Assembly: GCA_001643675.2 (NCBI GenBank)
Contig: LSRY02000059.1
Coordinates: forward strand, 253,001-317,000
DNA length: 64,000 nt
Direction of reading: 5' to 3'
Origin: Monocercomonoides exilis
Lineage: Eukaryota > Preaxostyla > Oxymonadida > Polymastigidae
The notes below the pieces were generated by a model. That model worked only from the letters and a program-made list of their open reading frames with translations, did no database searches and was not told the DNA's origin. Shown here one piece after another: positions 25,201 through 36,900 of this stretch (position 1 is its first letter; every line of letters starts with the position of its first letter). The position numbers and the translations under genes were made by a program.

Positions 25201-26979
25201 GGTGGCTGTGGCATAGACAGACGAGGAGGAGCTGCCAGCGCCAGCAGACGAGGATGAGACAGAGAGCGAATAGGACTCACTCCGCACAGCCTTCTGCGCA
25301 TAGAGGGTGAAGCAGATGCGTGCCTCAGACGGAATCTGCGCCAGCTTCAGCTTTGTCTTCAGCGTGGCGTTGAAGTGCACATTGGGCGATGCCCAGGCGA
25401 GTGGCGAGAGCATCTTGAATGGATGCAGCGTCTGCCCGCCAAAACAGAGCGAGGCAGAGACATAAAGCAGACAGTCGGTGCAGTCCACGGGGATGTTTGC
25501 AGGTGTCTTTACTTTCCCCTTCTTGTCTCTCTCTTCGCCACACAGCATCGCCAGGTTGCTCGACCAGCGGCTGTTGATCCCATCTATCCCAATGAGCGTC
25601 ACAGACAGCGCAGCATCTGCATCCCACACAGAAATAAACGGAAGCGACGCGGGACTCCGCTCTTCCTCTTCTCTCGCACGCGCTTTGGCCACAGACTCGT
25701 TGGGGAGCCTGGGCGGTGCAGGAGGGATGTGGCGGTCGAGAACGTGGATTGTCTGGTCAGCAGGCGTTGCACAAACAGCCTCGTTGGCTTCAGAAAGAGC
25801 AACCAGCGCTAACACAACTGGTCGCGGAGGAGTCGACAGAAGTGCAGCACGAACACACGCCTTGCTGATTATGAGCTCGTATGGCAGATAATAATCACCT
25901 TCTTCTTTCACCTTCATAGTCAGCTTGTTAAGATCGAGAGGCAGCTCAGTTATTTGGGCGGCTGTGTTTTTGACTGAAAGAAGCTGCTGCACTGCATCGC
26001 GTGCTGTGTAATGCCTTGTCATGTGCATCGCCTTTGTGGTGATTTTGTCTGGCAACAGCACAGACACCATGAACTTCAATGGAAGCTTCTCTGGCAGCAT
26101 GGTTAAGCATGTTGGAGTATGGATTATTTTTTGTTCCTCAAGTTCGCAATCAAATCCGCGTTTCAATCGCTCAGGATCCAAACGAGCAATTGGCATTTCC
26201 ATTTCCTTTCTCTGTCGAGCCATGCTTTCTCTGAAATGTTGAATCTCTGGAGTATTTTTCAAATTCAGTGGTCCTGTAATTGAATTTATTTCTTCCGCCA
26301 TTTGCTCTAAATAAGTCAAATGATCTTTGGAAAAATCTTTTTCAAGAGGAAGCATGTCGAGGCCAACATAAAATCCATCTTTTGAAAGCTGTGCAATACT
26401 TTGACGAACAAATACATCCTGGTCAGGCCTTTTTGAAAGAGTACTTAAATCGGGAATTGGTCTTGTAATTGGCTTCAAATCAATTTCACATTGTTCATCA
26501 AGCTCTTGGTTTTGTTCGGGTTCGGATGGTAAAAAGTGCTCCTCATTTAAGGAAACAAGACCTGTCTTTTCGGTTGAAATTTCATTCAAGTATTCAAGGC
26601 AATGAGACTCATGCAAAATTTCAACTTCAAGCGGCGAACCATTTAAAGCAGCCAAAAGCCATTCTTCCACATCATAAAAGGGCATATCTGAAGAAGATTC
26701 AATATCAAGATCAGTATTTGGTAGAAGAATTCGTGTCTCACGGAAACGGAAAAAGTACATGCGCCTTGCATGAGGAAAAGATATTCCAGACAAATCTGCT
26801 TTGTGGAAAAGCATATCGCGGAGTTGAGAAATTGTCTGTTTGCAGCTGCAAGGAAATGTAATTTGAGCGTGATCATCAAAATCAAATCTAAAATGCATGA
26901 TGACCGTTGGAAGAAGGTCTAACGGATCAATGTCATCTATGTTTTCCGTTATGACCCAAGGAGGCTCTGTAAAGGCCAT
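22246..26979 (-). CDS. Class I-like phosphatidylinositol 3-kinase catalytic subunit (1542 aa)
   Basis: Phosphorylates phosphoinositides at the 3-OH. Exon 1 is 22531-26979 (ATG at 26979) and exon 2 is 22246-22425; the 105-bp intron contains a 25-nt A run (T in sense). Domains in order: p85-binding-type ubiquitin-like fold (about residues 30-110), Ras-binding domain (about 295-410, LPLKFMVSVLLPDK), C2 (from about 450), a long Ser-rich disordered linker, the helical PIK domain (from about 970) and the kinase domain (about 1210-1542). The catalytic loop GIGDRHSDNIMI and activation start HIDFGHFLGHFKKK are intact. The last exon, STGIPELKEEKDVQYIQKQL to FFHLMAH, matches the C-terminal regulatory helices of class I enzymes. 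An ABD and RBD with no C-terminal PX-C2 argue for class I rather than II or III. Larger than the usual ~1070 residues because of the Ser-rich inserts. A partner adaptor is not in this window. Confidence 0.9.
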
Positions 26980-27138
26980 GGAACCTTATATCAGAAAAAT
27001 TGTGGTAAATAAAATTTAAAAAATGGTAAAATCTTGATCATAATGACTTGTTTTATAATAAAAATTAAAAATGATTTTTTCTAACACAAATATAAAAACA
27101 AATAAAACGGTAGTGGTTATGATGTTAGTGAAATGTTT

Positions 27139-28042
27139 TCATTCATTCGCCAAGAGTGTTGCAAGTTTAGAATATTCCACAATCCCATCTTCACTAGGAA
27201 CATTCTAAAATAGAATAATCAAATTTATTAAAAAAAAATTATTGGAAATACATTAAATATGAATACCTTTAGAAAATCTTCCAACTCTGTTTGCTTAAAA
27301 GGTTCACCGTGCATTGTCATTAATTCTGTAAGCTTTTCAACACTTAAATATCCTGTTAGAGGTGGCGCAGGCTTTGATTTTTTCATTGATGGGCCTCTAA
27401 CATTGGTACTAGCTGTTGAAGATCTACTCTCTGCGTCTCCTCCTTCATCTTTTTGTTCAATCTCATCATCTTCTTCAGCATCCGCTTGCATTTGATTTAA
27501 AGTGGTTTCAATTGTTTTAAAAGCTTGCAACAAAAGTTCTTCACTTGCTTTTGGCCATTTTCCTTGTTCTAAAATTGGTAACAAAGAAGCCTCCAATTTT
27601 TCATATTGAATTTCAATCATTTCATCTTCGCAAATCTTAAAAAAAGAAAATTGCTCAAATGATGCAGAAAATTATTAACATTGCACACTGATTGAATAAA
27701 TTCATTTAATTGAGCTTCTGTTGGACTCAGTTCAAGTGTATGAACAATAAAACGTATTTCTCTAAATAATAAATAATTATGAAGATTTATAATAATACGA
27801 TAAGATATCATTAAAAAATAATTATTATACTCTACTGGAACAGCACCACGATTTTCAGGATCAAATATAACAAATGCTTTTCTAATTTGTTTCTATAATT
27901 AGATAATATTCTTTCAACAAGGAAAAATTTTAATTCACACAATAAATCTTTGCCTCGCATTTTTTTGCTCACGATCCAATATCTCAACAGGTGCTTGTTG
28001 CTCCTCATTTAGTTCCTGAGGCTCTTTTATCTGATCTTCCAT
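27139..28042 (-). CDS. EFCAB2: EF-hand protein like DRC8/EFCAB2 (226 aa)
   Basis: Five exons join exactly in frame: 27941-28042, 27831-27892, 27680-27761, 27267-27635 and 27139-27204. The first EF-hand region reads IRKAFVIFDPENRGAVPVEE; its loop has Asp at position 1 and Glu at 12 but weak middle ligands, so calcium binding is doubtful. Then come IRFIVHTLELSPTEAQLNEF and a second EF-like pair around LLLQAFKTIE and MTMHGEPFKQTELEDFL. The order and motifs match EFCAB2/DRC8, a subunit of the axonemal nexin-dynein regulatory complex. A Glu/Ser-rich insert of about 45 residues sits inside the third EF region. An alternative is another calmodulin-like axonemal protein. Divergent from the Arf gene with 234 bp between starts. 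Confidence 0.72.
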
Positions 28043-28276
28043 TTGTTTCGACCCATTTTAGCTTATGTGCATGAATTTTTAAAGAAGTGAGCACGAAACA
28101 TTGGCTAAATCAAAAACATAAGCGATTTGAATTTATATTCATTTTTCAAATCATTTTTTCCTTTTATATGTCGAAAAATCTCGTTTTCATTATATACCCA
28201 TCATGTTTTTTCATTTTTTATTTAATAATTTATTCAGATCATAATTAATTAACTTTATCATAAACAACTGAATATC
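28043..28276. promoter_or_regulatory. Shared divergent promoter region (DRC8-like / Arf)
   Basis: Only 234 bp separate the two start codons, so both promoters must lie here or overlap the first exons. AT-rich; no specific element can be named. Confidence 0.4.
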
Positions 28277-28617
28277 ATGGGAGGACTTATTGAAAAGGTT
28301 ATTGGAATGTTCGGAAAGAGAGAATATCGCATTGTTATGGTTGGACTTGATGGTGTGATAAATATATATTTATATTTTTATTGCATTACTTTTTTTCATC
28401 AATTAACATTTCAAAAAAACAGCTGCTGGAAAGACATCTATTTTGTATAAGTTAAAATTAAATGAAAATGTTCATACCATTCCAACAATTGGATTCAATA
28501 TGGAAGAGGTGCAGGTGAAAAACATCAAATTTGTAATGTGGGACGTTGGAGGGCAAAAGAAGGTTTTCATTTTTCATCTTGTTATCTTCGAAAAGTTTAT
28601 GAAATACATTTATAATT

Positions 28618-28665
<48 letters not shown>

Positions 28666-29031
28666 CTTTAACAGATCCGTCACTTGTGGCATCATTACTA
28701 TCAAAACACAGATGCTGTTATTTACGTGGTTGACAGCTCGGATCAAGATCGTTTGGCTTGCCAAAGCATGGAATGCAATGATTGTGCAAAAGAAGAATTA
28801 CATTATCTTCTTCAAAGAGATGAGCTTCGTGGTGCCGTTCTTTTGCTTTATGCAAACAAGCAAGATTTGGCAGGTGCCTACAGTGCTTCAGATTTAAGAG
28901 AAAAACTTGAGCTCGACAGAGTTTGCAGAGACAGGTCGTGGTATGTACAACCATGCTGTGCATTGACTGGTGATGGTCTTCTTCATGGATTGGAGTGGCT
29001 TGCTCAAGAATTGAGGAAAGTTAAGAAGTGA
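28277..29031 (+). CDS. ARF: Arf-family small GTPase (190 aa)
   Basis: Three exons, 28277-28352, 28423-28562 and 28675-29031, join exactly in frame. The protein starts MGGLIEKV, with Gly2 available for myristoylation and an amphipathic N-terminal helix. The P-loop is GLDAAGKTS, formed across the first splice. Switch I has [10 protein letters not shown] and switch [15 protein letters not shown], keeping the catalytic Gln but with Lys in place of the usual Asp or Asn. NKQD and the CAL base-binding motif are present. Arf cycles on membranes to recruit coats. An 8-residue insertion rich in Cys (within [11 protein letters not shown]) follows the DSSDQDRL strand. Its N-terminal helix and QxxIR spacing favour Arf over Arl or Sar, but it is divergent. 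The second intron holds a 44-nt T run. Confidence 0.9.
28620..28663 (+). repeat. T44 homopolymer in an Arf intron
   Basis: Forty-four consecutive T residues, ending 9 nt before the AACAG acceptor at 28670-28674. It acts as an extreme polypyrimidine tract in the sense orientation and makes up about 40 percent of the 112-bp intron. Confidence 0.9.
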
Positions 29032-29433
29032 GGAGCTTTGAAATTATTTATTTTGTGCCTGTATTTTCTTTCTGGACTCTTCTCTATTTATCTCTCTTAT
29101 TTTCATTATATTCTCGAGTGCTGTTCTTGTCTTTATCTCTTTGGATTTTTATCCGATTTCGTTTGATTTCCTTCCAATGGTGAAGGTTGTTTGAGCATAA
29201 ATGTTTGATATTATTATTTTAGTGAGTATTGTTGATGAGGTACATTCAATTTTTTGTTGAATTTTTATTTTGAAATTTTTTTGTCGTAAATCCTCTGCTT
29301 TTTGTATGAAAGTAATTTTTAACTTTTTTGTAAGAATTTTTTTTTTAAAGAATCATTTTTTTTTAATGAAAAATGCTTATTTTTCTTTCGCCTTGAAAAT
29401 GACAAAAAAAAAAAAAAAAAAAAACGATATAGC
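29032..29433. other. Convergent 3' spacer
   Basis: Between the stops of the Arf and ZUP1-like genes. T-rich on the plus strand just after the Arf stop, with a 21-nt A run at 29404-29424. No gene seen. Confidence 0.5.
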
Positions 29434-30686
29434 TCAAATTCTGCAAGACGCCCTTGGAATTTTTAGTGATTCGGATTGTTCTTTTGTAAGAATAGCTTTT
29501 GATCTAATATAAAGACATTGAAGTTCTTTGCCATATTCCCTACACTGTTCTTTTGTTTGTCTTATCGAATGAATTGACAACGCAACATTTGGCAAATAAG
29601 TAATTTGAGGTTGTTCAGAGGGGTCAAGCATCAATAGAGCTTTTCCCTATAAAAGAGGAAAATAATAAAATTGCGTTGAATAAATGGGTCGTGATTCACA
29701 AACTTTTGGCGTTGACTCAATCCCAATAACAATTTTACAATGCCAAGCAAACTGAAAAAAAATCGGAGATATGAATGCTTCTGAGTCCCTCGATGAATCG
29801 CTTTCAGAACCTGTTGGATAACTCTGACGATCTACAAAATATTGCCAAATCCAGTCAAACATTGCATCAGACGATGAACGACACTCAACAAGGCTTGCTC
29901 TTTACACATTTAAATAACAAAAACACTCTCTATGAAAAAATTTGAAAAATTGAATGAAAAACAGACTGTACCCCAAGATAAGTGAGAAGAGCCAAAAGAT
30001 CAACTGCTCCAATCATTTTATGCGATCCTTTCAACTGATTCAAAGTTCAAAAAAAAATAAAATATGTTCGAAAATAATAATATTATTAACAAAATAAAAA
30101 TGCTAACATTCATATCAAAATGAGAAGCGCCTGCCGGGTCAAATCCTCTAATTCACAATGAAAAGGAAACTAAAATAAAAATGCAAACTGCGACCACGAG
30201 TCTTCAATATATTTTTGTAATTTAAATATCTGTGGAACTTCATTAATTCCATCTTAGAATATTTAAAAATATTGGTCAAAATAGATTTAATTAAACTTAA
30301 ATCAAATAAAAATACATTTTGCTAAATGCTCAGAAAAGATTGCATTTTTGATTAAAAAAGACAAAATCATTTGTGAACATCGATATCCACAACCCCATCC
30401 TTCATCGAATTTCACAATATGATAATAATCTTTTAAAAATAATGAAAAAGTTGAAAAAATATAAATTAAAGAAAAAACCAACAAAGTCGCACAGCAATAA
30501 TAAAACGCATCGACTTTTTTTGTATTCCACCGCAAAATATTTTTGAATATGTTTAATAATGTTGTTAACTGATTCAATTTCCGAAGAAATAATTTTACCG
30601 AAATCAGTTTTTGATTTTCGTTTTTCCCTGTTAACATAAGCAGAACATAAATCTCAAAACGTAGGAAAATATTACCTTAAACTCAT
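29434..30686 (-). CDS. ZUP1: C78-family ubiquitin/UFM1 protease, ZUP1/UFSP-like
   Basis: Peptidase family C78 includes UFSP1/2 (UFM1 proteases) and ZUP1 (Lys63-specific deubiquitinase). The nucleophile region is HIVKFDEGWGCGYRCSQMIL, with Cys in WGCGYR. A downstream exon has GSHKMIGAVDLLALLTYLGV, then MFDWIWQYF, then a His strand with IVIGIES, then ALLMLDPSEQPQI, giving the Cys-His-Asp order. The Trp-His spacing and LDPSEQP block look closer to ZUP1 than to UFSP2. The start chosen is the ATG at 30686, a four-codon exon followed by a GTAATA...AACAG intron; the next exon joins in phase. Several more introns follow. The protein is short, with no room for the ZUP1 zinc fingers or ubiquitin-binding helices, so it is essentially a bare protease domain. 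Whether its substrate is ubiquitin or UFM1 cannot be decided here. Confidence 0.7.
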
Positions 30687-30979
30687 TATATCAAATAATT
30701 TCGTGAATTATTGGAAATAAGGACGTATTCCCAATAAAATATTAGTTTTTTTTCATAACTACAATTATATAAATCCAAAGCAAGAAGTTGGGTGTAGATC
30801 AAAAGACAGTTTTTTTGGCAGAGCTTAAAATAAGTTGTGGAACTTTGAAAGAAACCTTTTTCTGCAATAGATAGCTAGAAACAGAAAATAGGTATTTTAA
30901 ATTTATAAATATATTTTAGATATTTATTCGTTAAAATTATTTTGATATTTAAATAATTATTGATGTTTTTCAACGTAGA
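30687..30979. promoter_or_regulatory. Shared divergent promoter region (ZUP1-like / Pumilio-like)
   Basis: 293 bp between two divergent start codons. The base run just before the plus-strand ATG reads TTTTTCAACGTAG, which could be a splice acceptor and would place part of the Pumilio-like 5' leader in an upstream non-coding exon. No other element identified. Confidence 0.4.
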
Positions 30980-33900
30980 ATGTCAAATTCCACGCTTTCT
31001 CCCTTGTCCGACGATGTAGTTCCAAACGATGATCTAAATTACTCAGCAAGACCTTCTTTCCTATTTTCTCAAAATATGCAGGAATCTTCTTTCGCTTTAG
31101 ACTTCATGAGTATGGATCCTGGAATCGTGCTGTCGCCAACTTTAAATATTTGTTCACCTCACTACGATTTACACTCGCCTACAGAAAGTCACAACAGTTC
31201 TTTGATGACTGCTTTCCCTTCGTCACCTGTATCACCTGTTATGAATTTTTTGTCTTCACATACATCAAAAGATAATTCGTATCCAGAACAAGAGAAACAT
31301 TCACCTCAACGAGAAATGCTTTCATTTGACGCAGAAGTACAGAAACCTCTGACTTCATGTTTTTCGTTGACTGAAGCTTTTGGGCTTTCAAGAAATTTAT
31401 CCTGTTCACCTCCAGCACCTTCGAAGGGCAATGCAATCCCACTTCCTCCACCACCGCCACCTGTTCCTCAAACAAAAACCATATCTCAGGCAAATCATGA
31501 CGTTAGCGATTCAGCCCCAAGAACACCAAATGTGATTCAAGTTTCACAAGTTATACCAAACAATCAACAGACCATTCCTTTGCCTTCAAAGACAATGCAA
31601 TTTATTCCACTAGTTAGTGCAAGAGAAGGATCTATCGAAACAACACCTCAATCACCGAACATTTTTTCAGAATCTCCAATATGTATTACTAGTCAGTCTG
31701 ATGGAGCTTTAGCTTCAAATGCTGGAGGATTGCCTCGCCCACCTTATCAGTTTATATTGCCTCCTTCATTTGCTGCTTTAAATCAAAAGCGATTGGCTGC
31801 AGCAAGTGGTGCTCCACACTTAACTCAGAACAACGTTTCTCGCGCACAGCCTTTTATAATTATGCAAAATCCAAGCAGTCACCAAATGATACAAAATTCC
31901 CAAATGCAAAACTCATCCCATCAGATTTCCACAACTCCCATTCGAGCACAAGAATATGCGGATGATTCTTCAATGCTAACCTTTGCTTCTTTGGATCCAT
32001 CTGCATCTGCTGTGCCGCAATCGTATCTTCCTCCTGCTCCCACAAACAACTTTCAGTCTCCCATGCAGACATCTTCATCTCCGCGTTTGAATGTTAGGAT
32101 GCGCAAGTCTGAGTCGGCTAATCCGTATTTGTCTTCAATGGCGGAGCAGCAGAACTCTCTTACTCAAGTGAGCTCAACAACTCCTCCATTCTATCCAAAT
32201 ACTCCCCCTGGCATTTCTCTGAATGCCCCACACGCATATCAGCACGGCCACTCAACCTCGCTTCAGTTCGATTCGTTAGTTCAAGGGCATATTGCGATAC
32301 ACCCTTCATCCTCGCAGTCTCCGCAGAATATTTCATCACCCAACTTAAGTGCATCCTGTTTAACTCCTCCGTCTCCGTATTCCCAGTCGTCGCTTCAGAT
32401 ACGTGGGAGATTGGGGCCCCGCCGGCAGTTTCATGCACTGCGATCAGAGAAGGACGTAGATGGCAAAGCTCCGTTCCGATCGTTTCTGTCAGTCACTGGA
32501 CAAGTGCTGCATTTATTGACTACACAGGATGGGAACAGATTCCTGCAAAAGGTGTTGGACGTTCTGTCTGCACAATCGCATCCGCCTACAAAAGACGATG
32601 AAGACACATTGATTCAAGCACGTATGTTTGATTTACTGAAGAAATGTGAGGACTTTCGAAGAGAGCGCAAGAAGATGGCAGAGAAAGGAGAGAAGGAATG
32701 GGCTGAAAGAGAAAGAAACAGAATAAAGAACTTGAAGCAGATTGGGTTTGGCTCCATAACAACTGGATCTGTTTCCGAAGAAGCGCAATGGGGTGAGAGG
32801 AACGACATACAAATGGGCCAATCGAAAAACGACTCACCGTCTCCTCAACTTCAAGGCGGAGGTGCTTCAAATGGTATTCTGCCTCATTTGTCTCCAGCTA
32901 ACTCATACTCGTCTCTATCTCATACACCCACTCAGCGCTCAATGACTAATTTGTCTCATAAGCCTCGCCTGCCACTTGACCCGTCGCCATTGGTGGTGTA
33001 TGTCATTGACGTGGTCATAAAAGAGGTTGGAAATGATCTGAGAATGCTTTGTCTGAACCAGTTTGGCAATTACACAGTGCAGCGGTTGATGATGCGAGGG
33101 AACACAGCACAACGAGATGAGATCTTCAAAACGGTGTGCATGGATGTTGGGTGGATGGGGTGCCATCCGTTTGCCTCGCGTGTTATTCAGAGAATGGTAG
33201 ATGTAGCAGACAGTGAGGAGCAGGTGTCTATGCTGAGGAGGCAGACAGAAGGGCAGGTGTTGCAGATGATCAAGCATGCGTCAGGTGTGCATCTGCTAAC
33301 AAAGTTCATCACGACGTGGGTGGACGACAAGAATGACGATGAGTGGGATGACTTGCTTGATGGAGGAGAAAATATTTGCCAAGCTGGCAAAGAAAAAGAC
33401 AGAAAGACAATCTCACATATAGTTGAGAAGGAAGAGAACCATGCGCCTGGATATTTGCGTGATTCGTTGTTTGTGCTGGATGAGCTGCTGACAAGAGAAG
33501 CATTGTCTCATCTGCTATCTACACGTGATGGATGTACGCTACTGCAGAAACTTGTTGTGACAGCAGATTCCGAAATGAGAGAGAAAATCATGCGAAAGGA
33601 GAGGAAAGTGAAGGAATATGAGGCAAAACATTCAATCTACATGGCCGAGATGAGCCAGCGAGGCATCACGCTGCTCCATCCAAGCTACCCTCCGTCTCAC
33701 TTGGTGCGCCCGCCCTCTTCGCTGGTGGCGCTTGTCGTGCGGCTCTCAGAGGAGTTCCATCTTGTAACAGCGCTGCTGCTGAACGAAGAGCGGACAAACA
33801 CTTTCATTCAGTCACTCACAATGCTCAACTGGACAGCTATAGATGCATGGAGCGAGGCAAAGCATAGACAAGAGAAATATCGTGCAAAGTTCAGAAACAA

Positions 33901-36900
33901 TTCTCCTTCCGTTATAACGACACCTCCGTCTCAGTCAGAACAGAAGCAAAAGAGTTGCAATAAGTGCTCAGAGAGTCCTGTTAAGCTCAACACACAGAAT
34001 TCTTCACCAAAGAATCCGGCGTCTTCTACGTGTATTGTTGCAAACAGGCATATGCTCCCCCCACCTCCACCGCCACCGCCTCCTTCACTCACCGTGCTGC
34101 ATCCATTGGCTTCTCTTTCGCCAGCATCATTCACAAGTCAAGTTATGTCCCCAGCACACACACAGTTGCCCCCGCCTCCACTTTATGCTGATGATGGCAC
34201 CAATCATTTTAGTCCTCCAACTGCATCTCCTTATTTGTCAACTTCTGCTTCTGCTCCTGTTACTCTGCCATCAGCTGCATCGCGTTGTGAGCTTTGCCAG
34301 TCTGATGCACCTTCTTCTATTTCGTGTATGCATTCTTGTTCTCGCCCACACTCTTCCATTCACATTCCTTACACACTGCCTTCTCTTCGCCATATGTTTT
34401 TTGCCTCCTTTCTACCTCACTTTGCTGAGTTATGCTGCTCAAAGACAGCTTCACCCACAATTGAAAGGATGATTATGATGTGCGACTGGGACACCAAAAA
34501 GGAGCTTGTCCGTATTCTTCTCCAACCCTCTCATCAGAACGACAACAAAGGTGACAATGCAAAAGTGCTGTTCAACGCAAACAAAAGTTTATCCGCTGCT
34601 CATGTGACGCCTGTCGATTCCATTCCAGTTACATCATCATTGACATCCTCTTCTTCAACGCCTCTGTCTTCTTCTGTTGCTTCCTTTGGCAGCAGCACTC
34701 AGACAGATTTATGTTCATCTTTCTTATCTGATTCCGCTCAAACTGGGCCTTCACGTGACAGCAAGCTATTTCCTCAGAAGCAGAACACTCAGCCAATTAA
34801 TGAATGTGTTTCATCTCTTCCTCCTCTTCCGTCAGATAGTTTGTCTTTGCCTGCATTAGCCTCTTCACCCCTCTCTTTATGTGCCTCGCCAGCCACCACA
34901 AACTCAACAACCACTCCAACCACACCAATCACACCACCAACAGCAGCAGCAGCAGAAGCAACACCTTCTTCAGCCACAGCCTCTCCGAAGCATCAGATGG
35001 AGTCAACCTCTTCTCTTCTTTGTATGCATACTCTTTCTGTGTACTCTTCATCATCTTCGACTCCTCTCCTCATTCAGCTCAGTCTGAATCCTTATGCCTC
35101 GTCTGTGGTTCTGAGACTGCTTCTGTCGCTGTCGCTTCCTGACCTCCTCCCTTTCTTCCCAGAGAACATCGCAGCAACCGAGGAAGAAAGAGCAAATAGA
35201 CGAATTGCGTTGCTCCAGAGCAAAGCCAACAAGCTTTCGGTCGCACAACAGAAGACAAACAAGTTCAAAGAGAAAGGCGCCTGCAATAAAGAGGCAAAGA
35301 AAGAAGCGAAAACAGTCATGCACATTGGAAAAGGTAGCAAAGAAAAAAGTGAGTTGGATGAAGGCGGAGAAGATCATAACTGTGAAGAAGAATCAGAAAC
35401 AGAGACAGAAACAGATCTATTTCTTAATGACTCGTTTGATGAACAGGATCTGATGGAGACATCAGACCGCGAAGAGAGAGCTGTTCTGTCGTCTGTCCGC
35501 AGCACAATCTACCAGCTGACATCGCCCACCTCTCCATTCGCCAAGTCCTTCCACTCCTCCTCTTTCTCCTCTGCTTCGTCTGCCTCTCTTTCTCCCAGGC
35601 AGTCTCCATCTGGATCAGCCACTGGACAAAGCTTGGGTTCCAGCTCAGTTCCGCTTTCTGGTTCAAATTCTGCTTCAGGTTCGTATTCACAGCCAGCTCC
35701 TGTGTCTCCTCCGCTTCTGTTTGCGCCTTCGAATTCGCCATCGTTTTCGCCTTCTTTTGCCCCCACTTCTGCTTTTCTGCTGAGACACAGCCCTTCTCTT
35801 CTGACAGACCCTCTTTCGCCACTTGAGTTCGCACTTCTAAAAAAATTGGAGAGAAAGAAAAGAAGACACAGCAAAGACACTAAGAAGAATGAAGACGATG
35901 GAGACGCTTTGTCAAAGAACAAGAAGGACGATGAGACTGAGGAAGACACATTTGAGGCACGGCTGGTGATGATGAGATCGATTGTGGAAGTGCTGATGGA
36001 CAGCAGCAGCATCATTCGCTATTCGCCTACGGGGATGCAAGTGTTGGAGTCAGGGAGCATGCTGCTGATGAAGATGGAGGAGCATTCAGCATCCAGAAAC
36101 AGCAGACTGAAGAGAGAGAAAACGGGAAGCGAGGGAAAAGAAATGAGTGGGAAAAGAGAGTATTCAGTGCATAAAGATGCGCTGTTCAGAAGGGAAGGCG
36201 AACGAAGAGAAGGAGCCGATCCCTCGTCGCTTTATTATTACTCGCCACGCGATGGAGAGATGCAGAGCATTGAGCGTAACATGATGGTTCGGACTTCCTC
36301 ATCATCTCCGTCTCCTGTTGCTTCGTTCTCTCACTACTCCACTTCTTCATCGCTATCCCCTTTCTTTTATTCTCCTTCTAATTCGACTGTGCCACAGCAG
36401 TCAGATTCACCGCCTGCTCGTTCTGCCTCAGCCAAAAATCGCTCTGGAAAGGAGGCAGACAAAACTGATTCAGCTTCGAACTTCAAAGCACTTGGATCCA
36501 CAACACCTTTGCCACCATTGCCTTCGACTTGCTCTGCGCCTGCTTCTGCTTCTTCCTCAGAAGCGAAGCAGAACAATTCGTCACATGCAGTCAATAAATG
36601 CGCTGTGCCACAACAATCTGTGCTGTTTCCGCCTAGCAGCATCCACACTAGTATTAGTAATAGTAATAGTAATAATTGTAATAATAATAATAATAATAGA
36701 AATGTGTCACCTGTTCCAGAAGAAACAGAACCAACCTCTTTGCGTTATCGAAAAGTTGCGCGTCTTCAAAAGCAGACAAACAAAAAGGAGGCGAACAGCA
36801 ATTCGTCATCTGATAGTTTAGCTCCTCGTCAAAAAACTGTTAAAGTATCGTTAGGCAGCCATACTGTTGCATTACAAAAGAAAAACATTGATAAATTAGA

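Noticed and set aside
28616-28733. Poly-Phe frame over the T44 run
   Set aside because: It is intronic; the flanking Arf exons join perfectly when it is removed.
28755-28800. A tiny unspliced intron as the explanation for the Arf insertion
   Set aside because: The extra 24 nt are a multiple of three with no GT/AG pair bounding them, so they are coding.
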